A stretch of 8,137 bases of DNA from an uncultured Eubacteriales bacterium (GCA_905201505.1 CAJKOJ010000076.1:1-8137), one strand, 5' to 3'; counted from the stretch's first letter, positions 1 to 7,153 are shown. The notes: generated by a model not told the origin, from the sequence alone. Program-made: numbers and translations.

Positions 1-36
1 AAACCCATTTTTTCTAGTATATTTATTATTGTATTT

Positions 37-109
37 GCTGATATAGCTCAGGAGGTAGAGCGCAGCATTGGTAGTGCTGAGGTCACGGGTCCGACTCCCG
101 TTATCAGCT
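37..109 (+). tRNA. tRNA-Thr (anticodon GGT)
   Basis: The full cloverleaf can be folded by eye. The 7-bp acceptor stem is GCTGATA (37-43) with TATCAGC (102-108). The D arm is GCTC/GAGC, with GG at 54-55 in the loop. The anticodon stem is CAGCA/TGCTG around the loop TTGGTAG, which puts anticodon GGT at 70-72 and reads the Thr codon ACC. The T stem is ACGGG/CCCGT. The discriminator base is T109, and CCA is not encoded, so it must be added after transcription. The T loop is TCCGACT, so position 55 is C instead of the near-universal U (pseudouridine). A TATTAT at 24-29 could be a -10 box, but no -35 is visible, and the gene may be the last of a tRNA cluster that lies outside the window. Confidence 0.96.
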
Positions 110-110
110 T

Positions 111-150
111 AAAAGTCCGTGAAAACCACTGGTTTACACGGACTTTTTTT
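111..150 (+). terminator. Rho-independent terminator of the tRNA gene
   Basis: AAAAGTCCGTG (111-121) pairs with CACGGACTTTT (137-147). The stem extends inward through AAACC/GGTTT around a small loop, and a run of seven T ends at 150. It begins two bases after the tRNA discriminator base, so it ends the tRNA transcript and insulates the LysR gene from it. Confidence 0.93.
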
Positions 151-177
151 ATTTCATCTCCTGTCTCAGAGATAAGA

Positions 178-206
178 TTGTATTTTGCATAAAAATGTGA
201 TAAAAT
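178..206 (+). promoter_or_regulatory. Predicted sigma-A promoter of the lysR gene
   Basis: The -35 TTGTAT (178-183) is separated by 17 bp from the -10 TAAAAT (201-206). A TGn extended -10 element sits at 198-200. The predicted start is near 213, which leaves a leader of about 66 nt before the ATG at 279. Read from the sequence only. Confidence 0.5.
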
Positions 207-214
207 AAATTATC
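199..214. promoter_or_regulatory. Inverted repeat over the lysR -10 box; possible autoregulatory operator
   Basis: GATAA (199-203) and TTATC (210-214) form a 5-bp inverted repeat with a 6-bp spacer. It covers the predicted -10 box and transcription start of the LysR gene. LysR-type regulators often repress their own gene from such a position. The surrounding DNA is very AT-rich, so chance is a real alternative. Confidence 0.25.
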
Positions 215-278
215 TAAAATGTAAAATAAAATGACCGAATAACCAAATTGAAAATTACTAAGGAACGGGGACTTTTTT

Positions 279-1184
279 ATGACCTTACAGCAATTAAAAT
301 ATATAGTCACTGTGGTCGAAACCGGAAACATCACTGAAGCAGCAAAGAAACTTTTTATTGCACAGCCAAGTTTAACCAAATCAATTAAGGAACTTGAAAA
401 AGAAATGGGAATTGTCATTTTTGACCGTTCAAATAAAGGAATTTCTGTTACAAAGGAAGGTGAACGCTTTCTCGGCTATGCTAGGCAGATTTTGGAACAA
501 ACATCACTGTTGGAAGAAGAGTACAAATCTCAGTCAGGTGGTAAACGACAATTTTGTGTATCAACACAACACTACTCATTTGCAGTCAATGCCTTTGTCG
601 ATTTAATCATAGAGTGCGGAGGAGAAAATTATGACTTTTCTTTGAGAGAAACTCAGACCTATGAAATCATAGATGATGTAGCCCGAATGAAAAGTGAAAT
701 AGGAATTCTTTATTATAATGAATTTAACAAATCTGTTTTACAGAAAATTATAAAATCCAATGGTCTGACCTTTACTGAATTGTTTGTAGCTAAGCCACAT
801 ATTTTTATAAGCAGGAATAATCCTTTAGCATTAAAGTCATCTGTTACAATGGAAGAACTTAGACCATACCCATATCTGTCTTTTGAACAGGGTGAACACA
901 ACTCTTTTTATTTCTCTGAAGAAATATTCAGCACAGTTGTGCGTCCAAAAAATATTCGTGTTCGCGACAGAGCAACCTTATTCAATTTGCTCATAGGCTT
1001 AAACGGATATACTGTCAGCAGTGGTGTAATTGATGAGAACCTTAATGGCGAAAACATCATTGCAGTTCCTCTTTCTGCAGAAGGAGAAATACATATAGGC
1101 TTTGTTACTAATAATAAACTTTTAAATAGCAGACTTGTAAAACAATATATTAAATCATTAAAAAAGTACACACAAGTAAAGTAA
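279..1184 (+). CDS. LysR-type transcriptional regulator, probable methionine-pathway regulator (MetR/MtaR-like)
   Basis: This 301-residue protein has the usual LysR length. An N-terminal winged helix-turn-helix spans about residues 3-62, with the typical pattern FxxVxxxGNxTxAAxxLxxxQPSLTxxIKxLE and FDR at 48-50. A linker helix follows to about 85, and the substrate-binding effector domain covers about 90-300. The ATG at 279 is preceded by a purine-rich AAGGAACGGGGA at 260-271. Family knowledge says such proteins act as tetramers on T-N11-A sites and respond to a small-molecule coinducer. The next gene on the same strand is metE, and a T-N11-A palindrome resembling the streptococcal MET-box lies between them. 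From this I infer that it activates metE, perhaps with homocysteine or O-acetylserine as signal. A role in cysteine or general sulfur control (CmbR/CysR type) is the main alternative. LysR identity is sure; the target is inferred. Confidence 0.93.
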   Translation: MTLQQLKYIVTVVETGNITEAAKKLFIAQPSLTKSIKELEKEMGIVIFDRSNKGISVTKEGERFLGYARQILEQTSLLEEEYKSQSGGKRQFCVSTQHYSFAVNAFVDLIIECGGENYDFSLRETQTYEIIDDVARMKSEIGILYYNEFNKSVLQKIIKSNGLTFTELFVAKPHIFISRNNPLALKSSVTMEELRPYPYLSFEQGEHNSFYFSEEIFSTVVRPKNIRVRDRATLFNLLIGLNGYTVSSGVIDENLNGENIIAVPLSAEGEIHIGFVTNNKLLNSRLVKQYIKSLKKYTQVK

Positions 1185-1191
1185 TTACAAT

Positions 1192-1236
1192 CCGTCCTGT
1201 CATAGCTTAAAGCTATGACAGGACGGTATTTTTATA
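1192..1236 (+). terminator. Intrinsic terminator of lysR
   Basis: A perfect 16-bp stem runs from 1192-1207 to 1211-1226 with a 3-base loop (TAA), followed by the T-rich tail TATTTTTAT. It starts 7 bases after the lysR stop codon. It separates lysR from metE, which therefore needs its own promoter. The inner 17 bp may double as a regulator-binding site. Confidence 0.85.
1201..1217. promoter_or_regulatory. Candidate LysR/MET-box operator within the terminator stem
   Basis: CATAGCTTAAAGCTATG is an odd-length palindrome centred on 1209 and contains a T-N11-A core (T1203 to A1215). From memory, the streptococcal MetR/MtaR MET-box consensus is TATAGTTTSAAACTATA. The site matches the core ATAGnTTnAAnCTAT, with 12 of 17 positions identical. 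Its centre lies about 66 bp upstream of the predicted metE start at about 1275, the usual place for the LysR recognition site. The function is inferred, and the same bases also form the terminator. Confidence 0.5.
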
Positions 1237-1239
1237 TAT

Positions 1240-1268
1240 TTTACATACAGCTTTACAGATTATATAAT
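1240..1268 (+). promoter_or_regulatory. Predicted sigma-A promoter of metE
   Basis: The -35 TTTACA (1240-1245; 5 of 6 consensus), a 17-bp spacer and a perfect -10 TATAAT (1263-1268) give a predicted start near 1275. The leader of about 60 nt has no T-box or SAM-riboswitch-like folding. A second TTTACA at 1252-1257 has no good -10 partner. Confidence 0.7.
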
Positions 1269-1316
1269 ATAATTGTATTTATCATAACATATAAAAATAC
1301 GATTAAAAATATCAAT

Positions 1317-1323
1317 AGGGAGG
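1317..1323 (+). promoter_or_regulatory. Ribosome binding site that fixes the metE start
   Basis: AGGGAGG ends 11 bases before the ATG at 1335. The open frame extends upstream to an ATG at 1215. That ATG lies inside the lysR terminator hairpin and upstream of the predicted metE promoter, so it cannot be the start. The protein beginning at 1335 (MKTSVIGFPRIG) also matches the known MetE N-terminus. Confidence 0.88.
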
Positions 1324-1334
1324 ATAATAATTAT

Positions 1335-3611
1335 ATGAAGACATCAGTAATCGGTTTTCCACGCATAGGAAAATTGAGGGAATTGAAATTTGCAACAGAA
1401 AAATATTTTAGACACGAAATTACAGAAGAACAGCTTAAGAAAACAGCAAAAAATATACGAATTTCACAGTGGGAACTTCAGAAAGAAAGTGAGGTAGATT
1501 ATATACCGTCAAATGATTTTTCATTTTATGACGGAATTCTTGACACAGCTGTTTTATTTAATATAATTCCAAAGAGATATTTAGATCTTAATCTATCATC
1601 CCTTGACACCTATTTTGCAATGGCTCGTGGCTATCAGGGAAAACAGGGTGATGTTAAAGCCCTTGCAATGAAAAAATGGTTTAATACCAACTATCATTAT
1701 ATGGTTCCTGAAATATCAGATTTAACCGAAATCAAGCTAACAGGCACAAAGCCTTTTGATGAATATACATTGGCAAGAAACGAAAATGTAGAAACAAAAC
1801 CTGTTATTGTCGGTGCGTTCACACTCTTAAAAATAGCAAGATATGTTGGAAAAAAGAATGCAGAAGATTTTGCCGACGCAATTATTGCAGCATACGGTGA
1901 ATTACTGTATTCCTTTGAAAAAATTGGTGTAAAATGGGTTCAATTTGACGAACCATATCTTGTATATGATCTCACAGATAGCGACTTAAAATTATTTCTA
2001 AAACTATACAATGCTATTTTATCCAATAAGGGTAATATGAAAATCTTACTTCAAACATACTTTGGCGATATTCGTAATGGCTATGAACAAATTGTCAACT
2101 TATCATTTGATGGAATCGGTCTTGATTTTGTAGAGGGAAAAGAAACAGCCAACCTGATAGAAAAATATGGCTTTCCAAAAAGAAAAATATTATTTGCAGG
2201 TATTGTAAATGGAAAAAACATTTGGAGAAACCAATATGAAAAAACACTTTCAGTTTTAAATGAGCTAAAAAATACAGGCTATAATGTGGTAATAAGTACA
2301 TCATGTTCCCTGCTCCATGTTCCATATACACTTGAAAACGAGGCAAATCTCCCTGCAATTGCAGTAAAGCACTTTGCCTTTGCACACGAAAAACTTAATG
2401 AACTTAACGAACTTAAAATTCTAAGTGAAACAAAAAGTGTCAATAATAATGAAGTATATCTTACAAATAAACAACTCTTTGCCGAGGACAGAAAAGCTAA
2501 TGACAGTGAAGTTGCAAAGCGTATAAGTAAGATTAAAGACAGTGATTTTATAAGACTTCCTGTCTTTAAAGAACGTGAGCAAATTCAAAAAAAGGAATTT
2601 AATTTGCCTATGTTCCCCACAACCACAATAGGTTCATTCCCTCAGACATCTGATGTCAAGGCAACAAGAACCTCTTTTAGAAAAGGACAAATTACAGAAG
2701 AAGAATATATTGAATTTAACCGCAAAAAAATTACTGAGTGCATAGCACTTCAGGAAGAAATCGGTCTTGATGTTCTTGTACACGGAGAATACGAGCGAAA
2801 TGATATGGTAGAATACTTCGGAGAAAATCTAAACGGGTATCTGTTTACAGAAAAAGCATGGGTTCAATCTTACGGCACACGCTGTGTAAAACCTCCAATT
2901 ATATGGGGAGATATTTCAAGAAATAAACCCATGACAGTCGATTGGTCTGTATATGCACAAAATCTTACAAAAAAGCCTATGAAAGGTATGCTTACAGGTC
3001 CTGTTACTATTTTAAACTGGTCATTTCCACGCGAAGATATTTCTTTAAAAATGTGTGCCTATCAGATAGCTCTTGCAATTCGTGATGAAGTACTGGATTT
3101 AGAAGCAAACGGTATACGTATAATTCAGGTAGATGAAGCCGCTCTGAGAGAGAAACTGCCGTTACGAAAATCTGACTGGTACAATGATTATCTCGACTGG
3201 GCAATTAAAGCCTTTAGACTGGTACATAGCGGAGTAAACCCCAAAACACAGATTCATACTCATATGTGTTATAGTGAATTTACTGATATCATTCAGGAAA
3301 TTGATAATATGGATGCTGATGTAATTACATTTGAAGCTTCACGCTCTGACCTGCTGATACTTGATGCCCTAAAAGAAAGTAATTTTAAAACAGAAGTTGG
3401 ACCGGGTGTATATGATATTCATTCACCAAGAATTCCATCCGTAGATGAAATTTTATCTGCATTAGAAAAAATGTCAGTTAAGATCCAGCCTGAAAAACTG
3501 TGGGTAAACCCGGACTGTGGATTGAAAACAAGAGGTATTTCAGAAACAAAGCCAAGCCTGATTAATATGGTTCAAGCTGCGCTTCAATTCAGGAAAAAAT
3601 ATAACAACTAA
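1335..3611 (+). CDS. metE: Cobalamin-independent methionine synthase (5-methyltetrahydropteroyltriglutamate--homocysteine methyltransferase)
   Basis: This cytosolic, zinc-dependent enzyme transfers the methyl group of methyltetrahydrofolate (polyglutamate) to homocysteine, the last step of methionine synthesis, without vitamin B12. The 758 residues from the ATG at 1335 match the family length (E. coli 753). The N-terminal barrel (about 1-310) opens with VIGFPRIGKLRELK. The C-terminal catalytic barrel starts near 425 with IGSFPQT at 432-438. The zinc ligands are all visible: His643 and Cys645 in HTHMCYSEF, Glu667 in FEASRS and Cys728 in NPDCGLKTR. The conserved acid His696 is in YDIHSP, and VHGEYERNDMVEYFGE is also intact. 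No frameshift or lost residue is seen. The gene lies 150 bp after lysR but behind a terminator and its own promoter, so I infer that control is through the LysR protein and not an RNA switch. It ends convergent with the MATE gene. Confidence 0.98.
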   Translation: MKTSVIGFPRIGKLRELKFATEKYFRHEITEEQLKKTAKNIRISQWELQKESEVDYIPSNDFSFYDGILDTAVLFNIIPKRYLDLNLSSLDTYFAMARGYQGKQGDVKALAMKKWFNTNYHYMVPEISDLTEIKLTGTKPFDEYTLARNENVETKPVIVGAFTLLKIARYVGKKNAEDFADAIIAAYGELLYSFEKIGVKWVQFDEPYLVYDLTDSDLKLFLKLYNAILSNKGNMKILLQTYFGDIRNGYEQIVNLSFDGIGLDFVEGKETANLIEKYGFPKRKILFAGIVNGKNIWRNQYEKTLSVLNELKNTGYNVVISTSCSLLHVPYTLENEANLPAIAVKHFAFAHEKLNELNELKILSETKSVNNNEVYLTNKQLFAEDRKANDSEVAKRISKIKDSDFIRLPVFKEREQIQKKEFNLPMFPTTTIGSFPQTSDVKATRTSFRKGQITEEEYIEFNRKKITECIALQEEIGLDVLVHGEYERNDMVEYFGENLNGYLFTEKAWVQSYGTRCVKPPIIWGDISRNKPMTVDWSVYAQNLTKKPMKGMLTGPVTILNWSFPREDISLKMCAYQIALAIRDEVLDLEANGIRIIQVDEAALREKLPLRKSDWYNDYLDWAIKAFRLVHSGVNPKTQIHTHMCYSEFTDIIQEIDNMDADVITFEASRSDLLILDALKESNFKTEVGPGVYDIHSPRIPSVDEILSALEKMSVKIQPEKLWVNPDCGLKTRGISETKPSLINMVQAALQFRKKYNN

Positions 3612-3703
3612 TTTTAAAAAGTTAACACAATAACAAAACCGCCATAAGTTGTAAAAATTCCTACAGGAGCCCTTAAACAATAAATGCATAATAACAACAA
3701 CAA

Positions 3704-3746
3704 ACTGCCTTTAATACACCACAACAAAAAGTGTATTAAAGGCAGT
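3704..3746. terminator. Bidirectional terminator between metE and the MATE gene
   Basis: A perfect 16-bp stem, ACTGCCTTTAATACAC (3704-3719) with its complement at 3731-3746, closes an 11-base loop. The + strand tail CTTTCATT is a modest U tract. The - strand tail TTGTTGTTGTTATT is also U-rich. It lies 20 bp beyond the MATE stop and about 90 bp beyond the metE stop, so it probably serves both convergent genes. The 155-bp gap holds nothing else I can support. Confidence 0.8.
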
Positions 3747-3766
3747 CTTTCATTATCAAAATAAAT

Positions 3767-5146
3767 CTATTCAGATATATTAGTTTCCTTTTGCTCTCTG
3801 TTTAATGCTTTAAGCACAGGAATCTGCAATATAATTGTCAGTGCAAATGTTATAATATCAGAAACCATCTGACAAACTTCAATACCAATAATACCAAACA
3901 TTCTTGGCAGAATTAAAATCAAAGGAATAAATATAAGCCCCTGCCTTGATATAGCAAGCAAAGTTGCCCTAACAGGCTTTCTTATTGTCTGCAAAAGCAT
4001 ATTTGACAGAACTATAAAACTGTTCAGAGGGAACGCAATACACTGAAAACGCAATGTTGCAGCAGCTATTTCCCCTACCTCTTCACCATTTCCAAATGTA
4101 CTTACAACCTGAGGAGCAAATACTATTCCAAGAGCTGATACTGCAAGCAAAAACAAAAAGGCAAACTTAACACAAAACCAAAATGCTTTAAGCACCCTTT
4201 TTGTAAGTCCGGCACCATAATTAAACCCACACACAGGCTGAAAGCCTTGTCCAAAGCCAATAATTGTTGAATTTGCAAACATAGCTATTTTAGATACAAC
4301 AGCCATTGCTGCAATAGCAACCTCACCATAAGGTTTTGCCGCGAAATTAAGGCATATAGTTGCCACACTTGCAATACTTTGTCTGCAAAGAGACGGTGAA
4401 CCTCCTGCTATCACTTCTCTGTACAAATAAATTGACGGTTTAAAATTCCTTAACTTTATTTTAATTGCACTGCTTTTATGTATACCCCAAACTAAAAGCA
4501 AAAAACTTATAAACTGGCTTACAATTGTTGCTAAAGCAGCTCCTTTTACTCCCATATCAAACTTAAATATTAATATAGGGTCTAGAATAATATTAAGCAG
4601 AGCACCGCTTGTAATACCAACCATAGCAAAAAAAGCAGACCCCTGAAATCTCAGCTGATTATTAAGCACAAGAGCACCTACCATATAAGGAGCACCTATT
4701 AAAATTAATTTCATATATTCCATAGCTTTAGGCAAAATAAGTTCTGTAGAACCTAAAGCCCAAGCCAACGGTTTAAGAAAAATAAGCCCTAATATCATTA
4801 ATAAGAATCCCACAATTATAGCAGTAAAAAAGCCTGTACTTGCCATAGTCTCAGCAAGCTCATTTTCCTTGCTTCCCAGTTTTCTCGATATGTAATTACT
4901 GCAGCCATGCCCAAAGAAAAAACCAATAGCCTGTATGATAGCCATAAGAGAAAAAACAACTCCTACCGCACCTGTAGCAATAACGCTGTCCCTGCTCCTG
5001 CCAAGAAAAAATGTATCTGCCATATTATAGAATGAAGACACCAACATACTTATTATAGTAGGAACAGCCAATTTACACACCAGCTTCTCAACAGGTGTCT
5101 CTGTCATCCATATTAATTTTTCATCATTTGTCATTTGCCTGCTCAT
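3767..5146 (-). CDS. MATE-family multidrug efflux transporter
   Basis: This 459-residue polytopic inner-membrane protein has the usual length for MATE antiporters, which export cationic drugs or metabolites in exchange for Na+ or H+. Hydrophobic stretches fit 12 helices in two six-helix halves (about 20-220 and 240-445). Family-like motifs include AVPTIISMLVSSFYNMADTFFLG at the first helix, LNIILDPILIF near 184-194, MGVKGAALATIVSQ (198-211) and GFGQGFQPVCGFNYGA (297-312), the hallmark of the second half. The pattern is closest to the MepA/DinF-like group of Firmicutes; the substrate cannot be told from sequence. The ATG at 5146 follows GGGGAAG at about the right distance; an ATG four codons further in is a possible alternative. 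It lies downstream of rnj on the same strand, but a strong terminator intervenes, so it is probably expressed alone. Confidence 0.95.
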   Translation of the reverse strand: MSRQMTNDEKLIWMTETPVEKLVCKLAVPTIISMLVSSFYNMADTFFLGRSRDSVIATGAVGVVFSLMAIIQAIGFFFGHGCSNYISRKLGSKENELAETMASTGFFTAIIVGFLLMILGLIFLKPLAWALGSTELILPKAMEYMKLILIGAPYMVGALVLNNQLRFQGSAFFAMVGITSGALLNIILDPILIFKFDMGVKGAALATIVSQFISFLLLVWGIHKSSAIKIKLRNFKPSIYLYREVIAGGSPSLCRQSIASVATICLNFAAKPYGEVAIAAMAVVSKIAMFANSTIIGFGQGFQPVCGFNYGAGLTKRVLKAFWFCVKFAFLFLLAVSALGIVFAPQVVSTFGNGEEVGEIAAATLRFQCIAFPLNSFIVLSNMLLQTIRKPVRATLLAISRQGLIFIPLILILPRMFGIIGIEVCQMVSDIITFALTIILQIPVLKALNREQKETNISE

Positions 5147-5165
5147 TTTACTTCCCCGCTTTCAA

Positions 5166-5193
5166 TTTATAAGTAACACTTAAAACCTTTTAA
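5166..5193 (-). promoter_or_regulatory. Weak candidate promoter for the MATE gene
   Basis: On the - strand, TATAAA (5171-5166) could be a -10 box, with TTAAAA (5193-5188) as a poor -35 at 16 bp. The start would lie only a few bases before the Shine-Dalgarno sequence. A promoter is expected here because the rnj terminator lies just upstream, but these boxes are not convincing. Confidence 0.28.
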
Positions 5194-5196
5194 GGC

Positions 5197-5221
5197 AAAA
5201 AGGCGGTGCATACGCACCGCC
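5197..5221 (-). terminator. Intrinsic terminator of rnj
   Basis: On the - strand, GGCGGTGC (5221-5214) pairs with GCACCGCC (5209-5202) around a 4-base loop, followed at once by TTTTT (5201-5197). The GC-rich stem stands out from the AT-rich surroundings and begins 24 bp after the rnj stop codon. Confidence 0.92.
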
Positions 5222-5245
5222 CATACCGAAATCATTTATTTTTGC

Positions 5246-7063
5246 TTATTCAATATCCATTACAATAGGCAAAATCATAGGACTTCTCTTAGTTTTCTGC
5301 CACAAATAATCCCTGAGCGTATCCTTAATAAGTGTCTTAATATATGCCCACTCATTAATGTTCTTTCTTTCGCATTTTGCAAGAGCATCATTGACTACAG
5401 CCCTTGCTTCATCCATAAGCTCTTCGCTTTCTCTTACATATACAAATCCTCTTGATATAATATCAGGACCGCTTAAAATTTCACCTGTATATTTATCCAT
5501 AGCAACAACAACTATCATAAGTCCATCCTGAGACAAATGACGTCTGTCTCTCAGCACAATATTTCCTACATCTCCCACGCCAAGTCCATCAACAAATATC
5601 TGTCCGCTCGGCACAGTATTTACAGTTTGCTTTGCACTGTTTTTAGAAAGCTCAAGCATATCACCATTAGCCATAATAAAAACATTGTTTTTATCCATAC
5701 CCATTTCACAAGCTAAATTTTTGTGACAGCAAAGCATCTTATATTCTCCGTGAACAGGCATAAAATACTTAGGTTTTACAAGGGCGTGCATTATTTTTAT
5801 TTCCTCCTGCCTTGCATGACCTGAAACATGGACATCCATAAGCCCGTCGTAAATAACATCTGCGCCTCGTTTAATGAGTTCATTTATAACCTTATAAATA
5901 CTTTTCTCATTTCCCGGAATAGGAGAAGCAGATATTATTATTTTATCAGTAGGTTTAACATCTATCTGTCTGTGTTCACCCATAGAAATTCTTGAAAGAG
6001 CAGCCATTGTTTCTCCCTGAGAACCTGTCATTATTATCACAAGCTCACCGTCAGAAAAGTTTCTTGCTTCCTGAACATCTATAAGAGTAGTTTTAGGGAT
6101 TTCAAGGTATCCCAGTTCACCTGCTGTTTTCACAACATTAACCATACTTCTTCCTATAACCGCAACTTTTCTTTTATGGGATACTGCAGAATTTACTATT
6201 TGCTGAATTCTATCTATATTTGATGAGAATGTTGCAACCATAATTCTCTGTCCTTCACTCTCATCAAATATTTTATCAATAATTCCTCCGACAGAACGTT
6301 CACTCATGGTATACCCGGGTCTTTCAACATTTGTACTGTCACACATAAAGAGAAGTACGCCTTTTCTTCCCAATTCAGCAAACCTCTGCAAATCTATCAT
6401 ATCACCCTGAATAGGTGTAAAATCTATTTTAAAATCTCCCGTATGCACAACTACGCCAACAGGAGTAGTAATTGCTAAAGCAACACTGTCTGCAATAGAA
6501 TGTGTAGAGCGTATAAACTCAACTTTAAAGTTTTTACCAAGCTTAATTGTATCTCCTGCATTCACACTATGTCTCTCAACACTGTTTAATATATTGTGTT
6601 CCTTAAGCTTTGTCTCCACAAGACCAATTGTAAGTTTAGTACCATAAATAGGCACATTAAGTTCTTTAAGGAAATATGGCAATGACCCTATATGATCCTC
6701 ATGACCATGGGTAATAACAACACCCAATACCTTATCCTTATTCTTTACAAGATATGAAAAATCTGGTATTACCAAATCTATACCCAACATATCATCCTCT
6801 GGAAAAGCAACACCACAGTCAACAATCAAAATCTCGTCCTCATACTCAAATGCTGTGATATTTTTACCTACCTCATGCAGACCGCCCAGTGGTATAACCT
6901 TAAGTTTAGACCCCGCTTTTCCGTTACTTCGCCTAGACGTACTTTTCCTTTCCACAGGCCTCTTCTCCGCAGGCTTTTTCTCCACAGCCTTCGTTTCAAC
7001 TGTAGCTGCTTCAAGTCCCTCTGAAGACTGCTTTGTATTATTTCTGAATTTTCTGGTATACAA
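5246..7063 (-). CDS. rnj: Ribonuclease J (metallo-beta-lactamase / beta-CASP exo- and endoribonuclease)
   Basis: RNase J degrades mRNA 5'-to-3' from monophosphorylated ends, cuts RNA internally and helps mature 16S rRNA, in the cytoplasm. The core begins near residue 54 (LKVIPLGGLHEVGKN). The metal-binding motif THGHEDH is at 118-124, with His188 in STHS and Asp210 in HTGDFK. The beta-CASP region has CDSTN (241-245), GRSM (304-307), TGSQGE (346-351), SGHARQEE (414-421) and VHGEY with His438. The C-terminal domain ends in RSPMILPIVMD. At 605 residues it is about 50 longer than B. subtilis RNJ1 because of a basic N-terminal tail made of pentapeptide repeats. The start is TTG at 7063: a strong GGAGG lies 9 bases upstream, an in-frame TGA lies five codons further up, and no ATG fits. 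Whether it corresponds to RnjA or RnjB cannot be decided here. It lies downstream of ruvX and the DUF1292 gene on the same strand. Confidence 0.97.
   Translation of the reverse strand: MYTRKFRNNTKQSSEGLEAATVETKAVEKKPAEKRPVERKSTSRRSNGKAGSKLKVIPLGGLHEVGKNITAFEYEDEILIVDCGVAFPEDDMLGIDLVIPDFSYLVKNKDKVLGVVITHGHEDHIGSLPYFLKELNVPIYGTKLTIGLVETKLKEHNILNSVERHSVNAGDTIKLGKNFKVEFIRSTHSIADSVALAITTPVGVVVHTGDFKIDFTPIQGDMIDLQRFAELGRKGVLLFMCDSTNVERPGYTMSERSVGGIIDKIFDESEGQRIMVATFSSNIDRIQQIVNSAVSHKRKVAVIGRSMVNVVKTAGELGYLEIPKTTLIDVQEARNFSDGELVIIMTGSQGETMAALSRISMGEHRQIDVKPTDKIIISASPIPGNEKSIYKVINELIKRGADVIYDGLMDVHVSGHARQEEIKIMHALVKPKYFMPVHGEYKMLCCHKNLACEMGMDKNNVFIMANGDMLELSKNSAKQTVNTVPSGQIFVDGLGVGDVGNIVLRDRRHLSQDGLMIVVVAMDKYTGEILSGPDIISRGFVYVRESEELMDEARAVVNDALAKCERKNINEWAYIKTLIKDTLRDYLWQKTKRSPMILPIVMDIE
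6944..7003 (-). repeat. Four 15-bp repeats coding pentapeptides in the RNase J N-terminal tail
   Basis: Residues 21-40 of RNase J read as four consecutive five-residue units: TVETK, AVEKK, PAEKR and PVERK (pattern x-[VA]-E-x-[KR]). At the DNA level these are imperfect 15-bp tandem repeats. They form a charged, probably disordered segment between the start and the catalytic core. The role is unknown; RNA or partner binding is a guess. Confidence 0.7.
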
Positions 7064-7067
7064 AAAA

Positions 7068-7077
7068 CTCCACCTCC
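7068..7077 (-). promoter_or_regulatory. Strong ribosome binding site for the TTG start of rnj
   Basis: The - strand reads GGAGGTGGAG, with GGAGG (7077-7073) 9 bases before the TTG. An ATG that overlaps this site (7079-7077) is out of frame with rnj. The site decides the start and probably compensates for the weak initiation codon. Confidence 0.85.
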
Positions 7078-7114
7078 ATCAATTTATTATTATTTTTAAT
7101 TTTTCGCACAACAA

Positions 7115-7139
7115 TAACAAGACCTATTTGGCCTTGTTA
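7115..7139 (-). promoter_or_regulatory. Stem-loop near the 5' end of the rnj leader
   Basis: On the - strand, TAACAAGGCC (7139-7130) pairs with GGTCTTGTTA (7124-7115) around the loop AAATA, giving 10 bp with one G-U pair. On the + strand the same position would be an A-C mismatch, so the fold suits rnj mRNA only. If transcription starts near 7147, the stem begins about 8 nt from the 5' end. A 5' stem-loop commonly protects mRNA from RNase J; autocontrol is inference. A weak terminator (tail TTGTTG) is the alternative. Confidence 0.5.
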
Positions 7140-7153
7140 AGCATATAAATAAC

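Noticed and set aside
149..418. Open frame of 89 codons on the - strand
   Set aside because: It overlaps the LysR helix-turn-helix region and its promoter antisense, with no protein similarity that I recognise.
394..606. Open frame of 70 codons on the + strand inside lysR
   Set aside because: It is a shifted-frame shadow of a well-conserved LysR gene, with no separate RBS or recognisable domain.
1215..1334. A 40-codon N-terminal extension of metE from an ATG at 1215
   Set aside because: It begins inside the lysR terminator hairpin and before the predicted metE promoter. The extra residues do not resemble MetE, and a good RBS precedes the ATG at 1335.
2095..2385. Open frame of 96 codons on the - strand inside metE
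   Set aside because: It is antisense to a conserved enzyme and its translation resembles no known protein.
3612..3703. A small gene or RNA between metE and the terminator
   Set aside because: Only short imperfect palindromes such as TCCTACAGGA are present, with no ORF or promoter.
6855..7148. Open frame of 97 codons on the + strand
   Set aside because: It is antisense to the conserved RNase J N-terminus and leader and resembles no family I know. The hydrophobic, Ser/Thr-rich translation is what the complement of the charged repeats gives.
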